A stretch of 19,527 nt of DNA from an uncultured Sutterella sp. Its GTDB lineage: Bacteria > Pseudomonadota > Gammaproteobacteria > Burkholderiales > Burkholderiaceae_F. The notes under the pieces are model-generated. The model did no database searches. It saw only the letters and a program-made list of their open reading frames with translations, and was not told the origin of the DNA. The position numbers and the translations under genes are program-made. Each line of letters begins with the position of its first letter. Position 1 is the first letter of the stretch. Shown here one piece after another: positions 7,519 through 14,965 of the stretch. Location of the stretch: the NCBI GenBank assembly GCA_900538905.1, contig UPZS01000041.1:1-19527 (forward strand), read 5' to 3'.

Positions 7519-7851
7519 ATGAGAGGCAATTTTTCCGGTCTGCTCGCTCAGGCTCAGAAAATGCAGAAAAATGTGGAACGTGCTCAGGCCGAGCTCGCCA
7601 ACATCGAAGTGACGGGCGAAGCCGGTGCCGGCATGGTGAAGATCACAGTGACCTGCAAGCACGAGGCCAAGCGCGTCGAAATCGATCCGAGTCTGCTTTC
7701 GGGCTCCGAAGACGACAAGGAAATGCTCGAAGATCTGATCGCCGCGGCTATCAATGACGCTGCTCACAAGGCTGAAGCCGCCGCTCAGCAGAAGATGCGT
7801 GAAGCCACGGCCGGCATGCCGTTGCCTCCGGGCATGAAGCTGCCGTTCTAA
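7519..7851 (+). CDS. ybaB: YbaB/EbfC family nucleoid-associated protein
   Basis: YbaB/EbfC proteins are small dimeric DNA-binding proteins that coat the nucleoid. The 110 residues show the family pattern: N-terminal helix ([23 protein letters not shown]), a strand region with the [11 protein letters not shown] segment, a conserved E-A-K-R-V-E-I-D-P segment, a long C-terminal helix (about 66-94), and the Pro/Gly-rich tail [16 protein letters not shown] lies about 8 nt before the ATG. The gene follows the dnaX tail by 33 nt, the common dnaX-ybaB pairing. recR, which usually comes next in this cluster, is absent; a terminator and an unrelated gene follow. Confidence 0.95.
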   Translation: MRGNFSGLLAQAQKMQKNVERAQAELANIEVTGEAGAGMVKITVTCKHEAKRVEIDPSLLSGSEDDKEMLEDLIAAAINDAAHKAEAAAQQKMREATAGMPLPPGMKLPF

Positions 7852-7878
7852 GAAGCGATGCAGCTTGTCTGATTACGA

Positions 7879-7913
7879 AGTCCCTTCCGGTACGTTGCCG
7901 GTCGGGACTTTTT
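7879..7913 (+). terminator. Intrinsic terminator after ybaB
   Basis: AGTCCC (7879-7884) pairs with GGGACT (7904-7909), and the inner CCGG copies (7887-7890 and 7898-7901) pair across a small internal loop. A T-run ends at 7913. It closes the dnaX-ybaB unit. Confidence 0.8.
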
Positions 7914-7999
7914 CGCACCTTTGATGTGAACGCTGACGACTGCAATGCTTCGCAACACAACTGCGGTTTGTTCCTAAGCGTCAGCAAACAAATTTTCCA

Positions 8000-8005
8000 T
8001 ACAAT
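8000..8005 (+). promoter_or_regulatory. -10 candidate (TACAAT) for the CNNM/CorC gene
   Basis: TACAAT lies 35 nt before the start codon, between the ybaB terminator and the next gene. No convincing -35 is present. Support comes mainly from position, and from the same hexamer preceding the SRP RNA gene, cysE and the transposase gene. Confidence 0.3.
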
Positions 8006-8040
8006 TCAAAACTCTTGATTTTTGAGGATTTTCTTTTGCC

Positions 8041-9360
8041 ATGGGCAGTTGGTTTGATGTATTAATGCTCTTTGCGCTGATTGTTTTCAACGGCGTTTTT
8101 TCGATGAGCGAAATTGCGCTCGTCACCAGCCGCAAGGCTCGACTGCAGATCATGGCCGAAGACGGCAACAAGGGTGCTCAGCGTGCGGTTTCCCTGCAGG
8201 CTGATCCCACGTGGGCGCTTTCTACCATTCAAGTGGGCATCACTTCGATTGGCATTCTCTCGGGTATTGTCGGTGAGTCGGCTCTGGCAGGGCCGGCCGC
8301 TGAAGTGCTCGTCGGCTGGGGCGTTTCGCCCGAAACCGCCAAGGTACTCGGCGTAACGCTCGTGGTGGTGTTTGTGACGTATTTCTCGATCGTGCTCGGC
8401 GAACTCGTTCCCAAACGTTTGGGACAAAGCCGCCCCGAGGCTCTCGCGAGCGTCGTCGCCCGTCCGCTTCACTTGCTGAGCCTTATCATGAGCCCCTTCG
8501 TGAAGTTGCTTTCGTTTTCCACGAAGTTCGTCTTGAAAGTGCTGCGTCTTGACAAGGGTGAAGAAGCCGGCGTCACGCAGGAAGAAATCCACGCGATGAT
8601 AGAAGAGGGCAGCGCTTCGGGCGCTATTGAGGAAAGCGAACGCGACATGGTGCGCAACGTATTTCGCCTTGACGAACGTCAGGTGGGCTCGGTGATGACG
8701 CCCAGAAGCGACATCGAGTGGATTGATTTGCAGGACAGCACCGAAGAAAACGTCAAAAAACTTCTGACCAGCAAGCGTTCCCGCCTGGTGGTGGCTTCCG
8801 GTTCCTTATCCGACGTCAAAGGTATTTGCTCAACGCGAAGCCTGTTGCAGCAGATCGTCGATAAAAAGGAAATCGACTTTACCCAGAACTTGCTTCCGGC
8901 CGTCTATGTTCCCGAATCTTTAAGCGGCATGGAGCTTTTGGAACACTTCAAGAGCACAATCGTGCCTTTGTCTCTCGTTGTTGACGAGTTCGGTGAAGTG
9001 GTTGGTCTCGTTACGCCGCGCGACGTGCTCGAAGCCATCGCCGGGGAATTCCAGGCCGAAACCGAAGACGAGCGCATGGCAATAGAACGTCCGGACGGCT
9101 CCTGGTTTTTGGACGGCATCATTGCAATTCCGGAACTCAAAGATACGCTTGGCATCAAGGAAGTGCCCGAAGAGGAGCAGGGACGGTACAACACGCTTGC
9201 CGGCATGATGATGCTGTTGCTGCAGCGGCTGCCCAAGACGGGCGATCGCGTGAGCTGGGAAAACTGGGATTTCGAAGTGGCCGATATGGACGGTCGTCGA
9301 ATCGACAAGGTATTGGCCACCCCTCAAGTCGTCACCGCCGAGCCCGAAGGTAAGGCCTAA
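8041..9360 (+). CDS. CNNM/CorC-like inner-membrane protein (DUF21-CBS-CorC_HlyC)
   Basis: The 439-residue protein has the three-part layout of the HlyC/CorC (CNNM) family. A DUF21 membrane domain with about four hydrophobic segments spans residues 1-175 and includes the hallmark GELVPKRLG (120-128). A CBS pair lies at about 215-335, with DEFGEVVGLVT at 315-325. A C-terminal CorC_HlyC domain runs from about 345, with DGSWFLDG. Relatives transport Mg2+ or, in the case of E. coli YtfL/PaeA, help export polyamines; the substrate cannot be told from sequence. The old label 'hemolysin' is not supported as a function. GAGGA lies 12 nt before the ATG. uppP follows after 18 nt, so the two are probably cotranscribed. 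Confidence 0.9.
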   Translation: MGSWFDVLMLFALIVFNGVFSMSEIALVTSRKARLQIMAEDGNKGAQRAVSLQADPTWALSTIQVGITSIGILSGIVGESALAGPAAEVLVGWGVSPETAKVLGVTLVVVFVTYFSIVLGELVPKRLGQSRPEALASVVARPLHLLSLIMSPFVKLLSFSTKFVLKVLRLDKGEEAGVTQEEIHAMIEEGSASGAIEESERDMVRNVFRLDERQVGSVMTPRSDIEWIDLQDSTEENVKKLLTSKRSRLVVASGSLSDVKGICSTRSLLQQIVDKKEIDFTQNLLPAVYVPESLSGMELLEHFKSTIVPLSLVVDEFGEVVGLVTPRDVLEAIAGEFQAETEDERMAIERPDGSWFLDGIIAIPELKDTLGIKEVPEEEQGRYNTLAGMMMLLLQRLPKTGDRVSWENWDFEVADMDGRRIDKVLATPQVVTAEPEGKA

Positions 9361-9378
9361 ACGAGTGAATTTGCACCC

Positions 9379-10209
9379 ATGGACATTCTTATTCTCATCC
9401 AAAGTCTCATTCTCGGCATCGTTGAAGGCCTGACGGAATTCTTGCCGGTGAGTTCGACCGGACACTTGATTCTGGCGGGCGACATCATCAATTTTGCTCC
9501 CGTATGGGCTGATACGTTCTACATCGCCATTCAGGCTGGCGCCATCGTCGCCGTCTGCTGGCATTACCGTATGCGCTTGATAGCGATTTTGCTTAACCTC
9601 TTTAAGTCCGGAAAAGAGCAGCGTCTTGCGATCAACATCATCGTGGGCTTTCTGCCTGCTGCCGTTTTGGGCGCCACGCTTTCGAGCTTTGTGAAGTCGC
9701 ATTTCTTCAATGTCTTTACGGTGGCGCTCGCGCTTGTGATCGGCGGCCTGATCATTCTGTGGATCGAGGACTACCACGAGCGCAAGAACATCACGCCGCG
9801 CGTGCCGACAATTGACGATATGACGGCCAAGGACGCCTTTGCCGTGGGCTGCATGCAGTGCTTTGCGCTCATCCCCGGCACGTCGCGCTCGGGCTCGACC
9901 ATCATCGGCGGCCTGGTTCTGGGCTTGTCCCGCAAGGCAGCCACCGAGTTCTCGTTCTTTCTGGCGATTCCTACCATTTTCGGTGCCACGGTCTGGGATC
10001 TCTGGCAGTCGCGGGACGCCCTGGCCTTTGACAGTCTTCCGGCCATTGCCGTGGGTTTCGTGGTGAGCTTTGTTTCTGCGATCGTCGTGGTGCGCTGGCT
10101 TCTGCGCTATGTCTCCACGAATGACTTCCGAGTTTTCGGTTGGTACCGCATTGTTTTTGGTATCGTGATTTTGGTGGCGGGTTATTTCGGCGTCGGAATC
10201 GCGCTCTGA
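9379..10209 (+). CDS. uppP: Undecaprenyl-diphosphatase UppP (BacA)
   Basis: UppP removes a phosphate from undecaprenyl diphosphate at the outer face of the inner membrane, recycling the lipid carrier for peptidoglycan and other envelope polymers; overproduction gives bacitracin resistance in E. coli. Both active-site signatures are present: EGLTEFLPVSSTGH (16-29) and PGTSRSGST (166-174), with the catalytic Ser/Arg region at 169-173. At 276 residues with about seven to eight hydrophobic segments, it matches the family. It starts 18 nt after the CNNM/CorC gene with no strong Shine-Dalgarno sequence, suggesting translation linked to that gene, and it ends just before a clear terminator. Confidence 0.97.
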   Translation: MDILILIQSLILGIVEGLTEFLPVSSTGHLILAGDIINFAPVWADTFYIAIQAGAIVAVCWHYRMRLIAILLNLFKSGKEQRLAINIIVGFLPAAVLGATLSSFVKSHFFNVFTVALALVIGGLIILWIEDYHERKNITPRVPTIDDMTAKDAFAVGCMQCFALIPGTSRSGSTIIGGLVLGLSRKAATEFSFFLAIPTIFGATVWDLWQSRDALAFDSLPAIAVGFVVSFVSAIVVVRWLLRYVSTNDFRVFGWYRIVFGIVILVAGYFGVGIAL

Positions 10210-10223
10210 TCCTAAACCAGCAT

Positions 10224-10256
10224 GGCCGACCTCGGTTTTCCGAAGCCGGCCTTTTT
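10224..10256 (+). terminator. Intrinsic terminator after uppP
   Basis: GGCCG (10224-10228) pairs with CGGCC (10247-10251), and TCGG pairs with CCGA inside around a TTTT loop. Five T follow at 10252-10256. Confidence 0.85.
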
Positions 10257-10260
10257 CAGC

Positions 10261-10447
10261 TTATCGGTTTTGTACCAGAGGTTTTGAGAGCTCCAACAGC
10301 CAAGCATCCGTGCCGCACGCCGAGATCAAAGACACGCCAAGCGGAGCACCGTCGATTTCAGCCAGCGGCAGCGTGATCCAAGGTACGCCGGCAAGTTCGC
10401 CTAGGTAGAACGAGGCGCTCATCTTGCTGCGAAGGACGTTCATGTTG
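10261..10447 (-). pseudogene. 3' remnant of an amidase-family gene
   Basis: On the minus strand, about 60 residues ending at TAA 10261-10263 match the C-terminal end of amidase-signature-family enzymes (GatA/AtzF-like). The stretch LGELAGVPWITLPL…DGAPLGVSLISACGTDAWLLEL corresponds to the conserved 'laGlPq-slPl-dG-PvG-sLi-a-GtD--LL' end of the family. The frame stays open a little further to 10572, but that part overlaps the transposase start and does not resemble an amidase. The catalytic Ser-Ser-Lys region would lie far upstream and is absent, so this is a broken remnant. The rest was probably lost when the transposase gene arrived or by a later deletion. The left part of the 318-bp gap after uppP is thus explained. 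Confidence 0.6.
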
Positions 10448-10465
10448 TCCGGCAAGCTTGCAAAT

Positions 10466-10493
10466 GGCTCCTTCCCGACTGAGCCCATACAAT
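10466..10493 (+). promoter_or_regulatory. -10 and inverted repeat before the transposase gene
   Basis: TACAAT at 10488-10493 precedes the transposase start by 34 nt. Directly upstream, GGCTC (10466-10470) and GAGCC (10481-10485) form an inverted repeat over a 10-nt spacer, placed where a -35 or operator would be. No good -35 hexamer is present. An autoregulatory site is possible but not shown. Confidence 0.3.
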
Positions 10494-10527
10494 GACGGAA
10501 TGAACAGCAAGAGCGCAGAGGAAAAGC

Positions 10528-11679
10528 ATGGCCGGACGTCCGCAGAGATTTGAGCTTCGTTTGACGACACAAGAACGAGTGCGATTGGAAAAACTCATTG
10601 CTTCGTCAGAGACAGCCTCTCGTCTGCGGCAGCGTGCCCGCGTGATTTTGTTGCGTGCCGACGGTAAAACATATGCCGACATCGAAAAGGAGCTCGCAAT
10701 TTCCACGCCCACGATCGCCAAGATTCTCAAGAAGTGCTTTGCCTATGGTGTTGACGAAGCTTTGGGCGATTTGGATCGAACCGGACGCAACGACGTGATT
10801 GACGCCGGCGCCAAGGCCTGGCTTGTGTCTCTGGCCTGCCAGTTTCCTGAGGATGTTCCCGAAGGTCCCGAACAGGAACGCTGGACCATCACGGCGCTCA
10901 CCGATTACGTGCAGCGGCATTGTGCGGCGGCAGGCTACGCCTCGCTTGAAAACGTCCGTAGCTCCACGGTCTGGAACATTCTGAACGACCCGACGGCCAA
11001 ACCTCGGCATCTCGACTATTGTCTGGAGTGTCGGGACGAGTCGCCTTTGGAGGACAAAAAGCAGATTTTGCTTCTCTACAAGCGTATGGAACTGGTGCCG
11101 AAATTTGAGCGCGACGCATTGGGTACGGGCTTTTGTGCCGTCGAGCCCGAAGGTGCGGCCTATTCGGCCGTGATGCAGGCCGTGACGCTTGCTTCCGTTC
11201 CCGATCCGCAACCGCCGGGACCGCGTCAGGCAGGCGATGAGCGCTTTTCCGTACTTACCGGGACCGATATGCAGACGGGCAGCGTCTTTAGCCTTGTGCG
11301 CGAGGACTACACGGGAGACGCGTTTGTGGAATTTCTTAAGCAGGCCGATAGGCGCTACCCGCAGCGCTATGACATCGTGCTTGTCCTCGAAAAGTGCTGG
11401 ATCTATCGCACCAAAGAAGTGCTTGAATATCTGGCAGGCTGCCGCAAAGGACGCTTTCACTTTGTGTGCGAGCACAAAAATGCCTTCTGGCTCAATCTGG
11501 TCGAATGTTTCTTAACGAAGCTCACTCGCCATGCCTTTGCCGAGATGCGCGCGCCCGACAAAAAGACATTGATCCGTGAGGTCGCCCGCTGGCTTGTGGA
11601 GCTAAATCATGAGCCCGTGGCATTTCGTTGGCCGGGAAGTTCGCAGGAAATCGCCCGCGTGCTTTGCATCGACGTCTGA
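10528..11679 (+). CDS. IS630-family transposase-like protein with altered catalytic triad
   Basis: The 383-residue protein has the IS630/Tc1 layout. An N-terminal helix-turn-helix region at about 10-80 contains LRQRARVILLRADGKTYADIEKELAIS. A second winged-helix-like part lies at about 95-165, followed by an RNase H-like catalytic domain. The end motif WLNLVECFLTKLTRHAF (321-337) is the typical third-acidic-residue region, with E326. The two other metal-binding positions look changed: the usual V-D-E motif reads AVEPE (E206) and the usual VLDN reads VLEK (E288). The start has a strong GAGG 6 nt upstream. I found no flanking terminal inverted repeats. It is either a decayed or domesticated transposase or a divergent active one. 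It is slightly longer than most IS630 enzymes (~340-360). Confidence 0.75.
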   Translation: MAGRPQRFELRLTTQERVRLEKLIASSETASRLRQRARVILLRADGKTYADIEKELAISTPTIAKILKKCFAYGVDEALGDLDRTGRNDVIDAGAKAWLVSLACQFPEDVPEGPEQERWTITALTDYVQRHCAAAGYASLENVRSSTVWNILNDPTAKPRHLDYCLECRDESPLEDKKQILLLYKRMELVPKFERDALGTGFCAVEPEGAAYSAVMQAVTLASVPDPQPPGPRQAGDERFSVLTGTDMQTGSVFSLVREDYTGDAFVEFLKQADRRYPQRYDIVLVLEKCWIYRTKEVLEYLAGCRKGRFHFVCEHKNAFWLNLVECFLTKLTRHAFAEMRAPDKKTLIREVARWLVELNHEPVAFRWPGSSQEIARVLCIDV

Positions 11680-11731
11680 ATTTCTTAACTCAGGTTTCTC
11701 CATTACTTAACTTTCGTCGGGATTTCTTAAC
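11680..11731 (+). repeat. Three direct repeats, consensus ATTWCTTAAC, upstream of dmsA
   Basis: ATTTCTTAAC (11680-11689), ATTACTTAAC (11702-11711) and ATTTCTTAAC (11722-11731) lie on the same strand, 22 and 20 bp apart start to start. That is close to two helical turns, so all three face the same side of the DNA. This spacing and same-strand orientation suit a response-regulator or activator binding array for the dmsAB genes. A fourth copy, GTTTCTTAAC, lies within the transposase gene at 11507-11516. The regulator is not identifiable from this window. Confidence 0.55.
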
Positions 11732-11834
11732 GTTATTCCGAAAAGTCGCAGTGGATTGAAAAAACAGCGGCTTTTAGACTGCCCTGGACTTTTGAAGGGG
11801 ACGGATGCGTCCTCTCACGAGTCGTACAAACGAG

Positions 11835-11856
11835 CAGTCGTCCCAAGAGGCGACTG
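11835..11856 (+). other. Small hairpin in the dmsA leader
   Basis: CAGTCG (11835-11840) pairs with CGACTG (11851-11856) over a 10-nt loop. A smaller one, GGACG with CGTCC around GATG, lies just upstream at about 11799-11812. Neither has a T-run. They precede the larger leader hairpin and may form part of the same folded 5' leader. Confidence 0.35.
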
Positions 11857-11862
11857 ACCAAG

Positions 11863-11920
11863 ACCGAAAGAGAAAGTTTTTACCCCGGCGGTCTTTGTGC
11901 CGCGCAGATTTTCTTTCGGT
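11863..11920 (+). other. Long hairpin in the dmsA 5' leader
   Basis: ACCGAAAGAGAA (11863-11874) pairs with TTTTCTTTCGGT (11909-11920) in a 12-bp helix with one G-T wobble, and a smaller GC-rich hairpin (GCGG with CCGC) fills the loop. It ends 18 nt before the dmsA Shine-Dalgarno AGGAG (11939-11943), so it could affect translation or mRNA stability. It does not match a riboswitch class I know, including the molybdenum-cofactor motif, which is larger. Confidence 0.5.
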
Positions 11921-11951
11921 ACGACCCACGAAAGAAACAGGAGAAACCGTA

Positions 11952-14348
11952 ATGAACGCCCTCCAAATTCCCATTCCGCGCAGAAGTTTTCTGCACGGCC
12001 TGACCGCTCTTGCAGCGGCCGGTTTCATGCCGACGGCTCTCGCGAAGGCCGTGGCCGACGCGATCGACGACTTCGGCAACTACACCTGGGCCGCCTGCGT
12101 CATCAACTGTGGCAACCGTTGCCCGTTGCGCGTCTTTACGAAGGCAGGCAAGGTCATTCGCATTGAAACTGACAACACCATCAAGGACAGCTGCCATCCG
12201 CGCCAGATCCGTGCCTGCTTGAAGGGCCGCTCGATGCGTCAGCGCTTGTATTCGCCCGATCGTCTGCGCTATCCGATGAAGCGTGTGGGCGAACGCGGTG
12301 AGGCCAAGTTCGAGCGCATCTCTTGGGACGAAGCCTACAAGACGATTGCCAAGCGCTGGAAGGAAATCAAGGAAAAGTACGGCAACGAATCCATCTACTG
12401 GAACTACTGCAGCGGCCAGCAGTCGCTCGTCAATTCGCGCCGTGCCTGGCAGCGCCTGATGAACCTCATGGGCGGCTATCTGCGCTACTACGGCTCCTAT
12501 TCTTCGGCTCAGATTTCTGCTGCGTTTCCCTTTACTTACGGTAAGAAGGCCGCCTCTGGCATTCAGGAAATCGCCAATGCCAAGTTATACGTTGCGTTTG
12601 GCAATAATCCTTCCGTCACCCGCGGTTCGGGCGGCTCCAAGGGTTATCAGTTCCGCTGCGCGCTTGAAAAGGGTCATCCCAAGACCATCGTGATTGATCC
12701 GATTTACACGGATACGGTGGCAGGCAAGATCGATCAGTGGATTCCGATCCGCCCGGGTACCGACGCCGCGCTCGTCGAAGCCATCGCCTACGAACTCATC
12801 CGCAACAACTGGGTCGACGAAGCCTTCCTTGAAAAGTACTGCATCGGCTACAACGAAAAGACGCTGCCCAAGTCCGCTCCGCCCAAGTCTGACTACAAGT
12901 CCTACATCATGGGGGCGGCCGACGGTGTGGCAAAGACGCCGGAACGCGCTTCCCGCATTACGGGCATTCCTGTGGAAACAATCGTGCAGCTTGCCAAGGA
13001 AATCGGTACGACCAAGCCGGTGTTCATTGCTCAGGGGCTCGGCCCGCAGCGTCAGGCCAACGGTGAACAGACGGCACGCGCCATCGCTATGCTGCCGATT
13101 CTGACCGGTCAGGTCGGTTTGCCCGGCACGTCAACCGGCATGGAAGAAGACGGCACCAATTGGGAGCCGACCTATTTGCCCGTGGGTACCAACCCGATCA
13201 AGGCTCAGATTCCGGTGTTCCTCTGGACCGATGCCATTCTGCGTGGTGAACAGATGGACTGGATCCACGACGGCGTCAAGGGTCTCGAAGAGGGCAAGAA
13301 GCTTGGTCACAGCATCAAGATGATCGTCAATTCGGGCGGTAACACCCTCATCAACCAGCACGGCGATTGCAACTGGACGGACAAGGTGTTGCGCGACGAC
13401 AGCAAGTGCGAATTCATCGTGGTGTGCGACAACATGATGACGCCTTCGGCACGCTATGCCGACATCCTTCTGCCCGATACGCTTGGTCCCGAAACGGACG
13501 ACATCTGTGGCAACGGTGACTCGATGGGCGATCTTGCCTGCATTTATCCGATGCACAAGGCGGTTGATCCTGCTTTCGATCAGTGCCCGAGCTGGGAAAT
13601 CTGCCGTGGCATCGCCAAGGAACTCGGTCTGGAAGAACAGTACACGGAAGGACGCGATCAAAAGGGTTGGATCAAGTGGTGCTATGAACAGACCCGCAAG
13701 GACAATCCCGAATTGCCCGAATTTGACAAGTTCTGGAAGGCCGGTCCCACGCAGCTCTTCACTGTGAAGTGGCAGCCGATCATGTTCAAGGAATTCCGTG
13801 ACGACCCGGTGAAAAATCCGCTCAAGACGCCGTCCGGAAAGATCGAAATTTATTCCGAAGCGCTGGCCAACCTTTCGAAGACCTGGGTGCTTCCCAAGGG
13901 CGACGTTATCTCCGCTTTGCCCAAGTTCGTGCAGACCTTTGATATGCCCGGCGACAAGGCCGCCAAGAAATATCCGCTGCAGTGCTTCGGGTACCACGGT
14001 CACGGCCGTACGCACTCGACCTTCCACAATTTGCCGTGGCTGCGCGAAGTCCATCCGGATCAGGTGCTGATCAACGAACTTGACGCCAAGGCCCGCAACA
14101 TTGCCGACGGCGACAAGGTGCATGTCTTTAACGACCGCGGCTGCATCGAAGTGCCCGCCCATGTCACCAAGCGCATCATGCCCGGCGTATGCGCCGTGCC
14201 GCAGGGCGCCTGGTACAAGCCCGTCAAGAAAGACGGCAAAACGATCGACGTGGGTGCGTGCATCAATACGCTCACGGGCCATCGCCCGAGTCCGCTTGCC
14301 AAGGGCAATCCGCAGCATTCCAACCTTGTGGAAATCCGCAAGGCCTAA
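11952..14348 (+). CDS. dmsA: DMSO reductase-type molybdopterin oxidoreductase, catalytic subunit DmsA
   Basis: DmsA-type enzymes reduce S- or N-oxides such as dimethyl sulfoxide at a bis-molybdopterin guanine dinucleotide Mo centre, ending an anaerobic electron transport chain. The 798-residue protein begins with a twin-arginine signal (R10-R11 in PRRSFLHG, hydrophobic stretch, likely cleavage after ALA at 31), so it is exported folded by Tat. C49, C53, C57 and C89 form the FS0 [4Fe-4S] site. YSSAQ at 183-187 contains the Ser expected to bind Mo. Sequence blocks such as RACLKGRSMRQRLY, FERISWDEAY and PSPLAKGNP match DmsA throughout. AGGAG lies 8 nt before the ATG at 11952. The frame is open 49 codons further upstream, but a start there would bury the Tat signal. 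The true substrate may be another S/N-oxide. Confidence 0.92.
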   Translation: MNALQIPIPRRSFLHGLTALAAAGFMPTALAKAVADAIDDFGNYTWAACVINCGNRCPLRVFTKAGKVIRIETDNTIKDSCHPRQIRACLKGRSMRQRLYSPDRLRYPMKRVGERGEAKFERISWDEAYKTIAKRWKEIKEKYGNESIYWNYCSGQQSLVNSRRAWQRLMNLMGGYLRYYGSYSSAQISAAFPFTYGKKAASGIQEIANAKLYVAFGNNPSVTRGSGGSKGYQFRCALEKGHPKTIVIDPIYTDTVAGKIDQWIPIRPGTDAALVEAIAYELIRNNWVDEAFLEKYCIGYNEKTLPKSAPPKSDYKSYIMGAADGVAKTPERASRITGIPVETIVQLAKEIGTTKPVFIAQGLGPQRQANGEQTARAIAMLPILTGQVGLPGTSTGMEEDGTNWEPTYLPVGTNPIKAQIPVFLWTDAILRGEQMDWIHDGVKGLEEGKKLGHSIKMIVNSGGNTLINQHGDCNWTDKVLRDDSKCEFIVVCDNMMTPSARYADILLPDTLGPETDDICGNGDSMGDLACIYPMHKAVDPAFDQCPSWEICRGIAKELGLEEQYTEGRDQKGWIKWCYEQTRKDNPELPEFDKFWKAGPTQLFTVKWQPIMFKEFRDDPVKNPLKTPSGKIEIYSEALANLSKTWVLPKGDVISALPKFVQTFDMPGDKAAKKYPLQCFGYHGHGRTHSTFHNLPWLREVHPDQVLINELDAKARNIADGDKVHVFNDRGCIEVPAHVTKRIMPGVCAVPQGAWYKPVKKDGKTIDVGACINTLTGHRPSPLAKGNPQHSNLVEIRKA

Positions 14349-14363
14349 TCCGGGAGCACAGAC

Positions 14364-14939
14364 ATGACACAACTTGGATTTTTCATTGATCTCACCAAGT
14401 GCACCGGCTGCCAGACCTGCACGGTCGCCTGCAAGGATGCACACAATTTGGAAGTCGGCCGCAATTTCCGCAAAGTTCTTGAAGCCGAATCCGGCACCTG
14501 GAAGCAGGACCGCGCTACGGGGGCTTGGCATCAGGACGTTCGCGCCTACTACGTTTCGATTTCGTGCAACCATTGTGCCGATCCGGCTTGCGTGAAGGTG
14601 TGCCCCACCAAGGCTCACTTCAAGCGCAAGGAAGATGGTTTGGTTGTGATTGACACCAAAAAGTGCATCGGCTGCGGCGCTTGCGCCATGGCTTGCCCGT
14701 ACCATGCACCGGTCCTCAATCCGGTCACCAAGAAGATGAGCAAGTGCGACGGCTGTCTTAACCGTCTCGAAGCCGGTCTGCAGCCCATCTGCGTGGAGTC
14801 CTGTCCGCAGCGCGCCATCGAGTTCGGTCCGATTGAAGAACTGCGCCGCAAGCACGGCAAGCTCGCTCAGATCGCTCCGCTGCCCGATCCCGCGCAGACG
14901 AAGCCATCGCTGGTGATTCGTCCGCCCAAGGGCATGTGA
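14364..14939 (+). CDS. dmsB: DMSO reductase-type electron-transfer subunit DmsB (four [4Fe-4S])
   Basis: DmsB passes electrons from the quinol side to DmsA and is exported with it as a complex. The 191 residues contain sixteen Cys in four clusters: C13/16/19/23, C68/71/76/80, C101/104/107/111 and C128/131/143/147, as in ferredoxin-like polyferredoxin subunits. Blocks such as GFFIDLTKCTGCQTC, YYVSISCNHC, KKCIGCGACAMACPY and KCDGC match E. coli DmsB closely. The start has GGGAG 7 nt upstream and lies 15 nt after dmsA, so the two are cotranscribed. It lacks its own signal peptide, as expected for a subunit carried by the DmsA Tat signal. No dmsC membrane-anchor gene follows; a terminator does. 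Confidence 0.93.
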   Translation: MTQLGFFIDLTKCTGCQTCTVACKDAHNLEVGRNFRKVLEAESGTWKQDRATGAWHQDVRAYYVSISCNHCADPACVKVCPTKAHFKRKEDGLVVIDTKKCIGCGACAMACPYHAPVLNPVTKKMSKCDGCLNRLEAGLQPICVESCPQRAIEFGPIEELRRKHGKLAQIAPLPDPAQTKPSLVIRPPKGM

Positions 14940-14965
14940 TTTTGACGGCATAAGTCGATCAGAAA

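Noticed and set aside
10450..10572. Upstream extension of the amidase-remnant frame to ATG 10572
   Set aside because: The added residues do not look like amidase and overlap the transposase start in antisense; the remnant most likely ends near 10450.
11805..11951. In-frame upstream start (ATG 11805, with AAGGGG before it) adding 49 residues to DmsA
   Set aside because: It would bury the twin-arginine signal deep in the protein; the ATG at 11952 has a better-spaced AGGAG and places RR at residues 10-11. Long Tat n-regions exist, so it is not fully excluded.
11822..11951. Molybdenum-cofactor (Moco) riboswitch in the dmsA leader
   Set aside because: The leader has simple hairpins but not the longer multi-stem layout of the known Moco motif; a covariance-model search would settle it.
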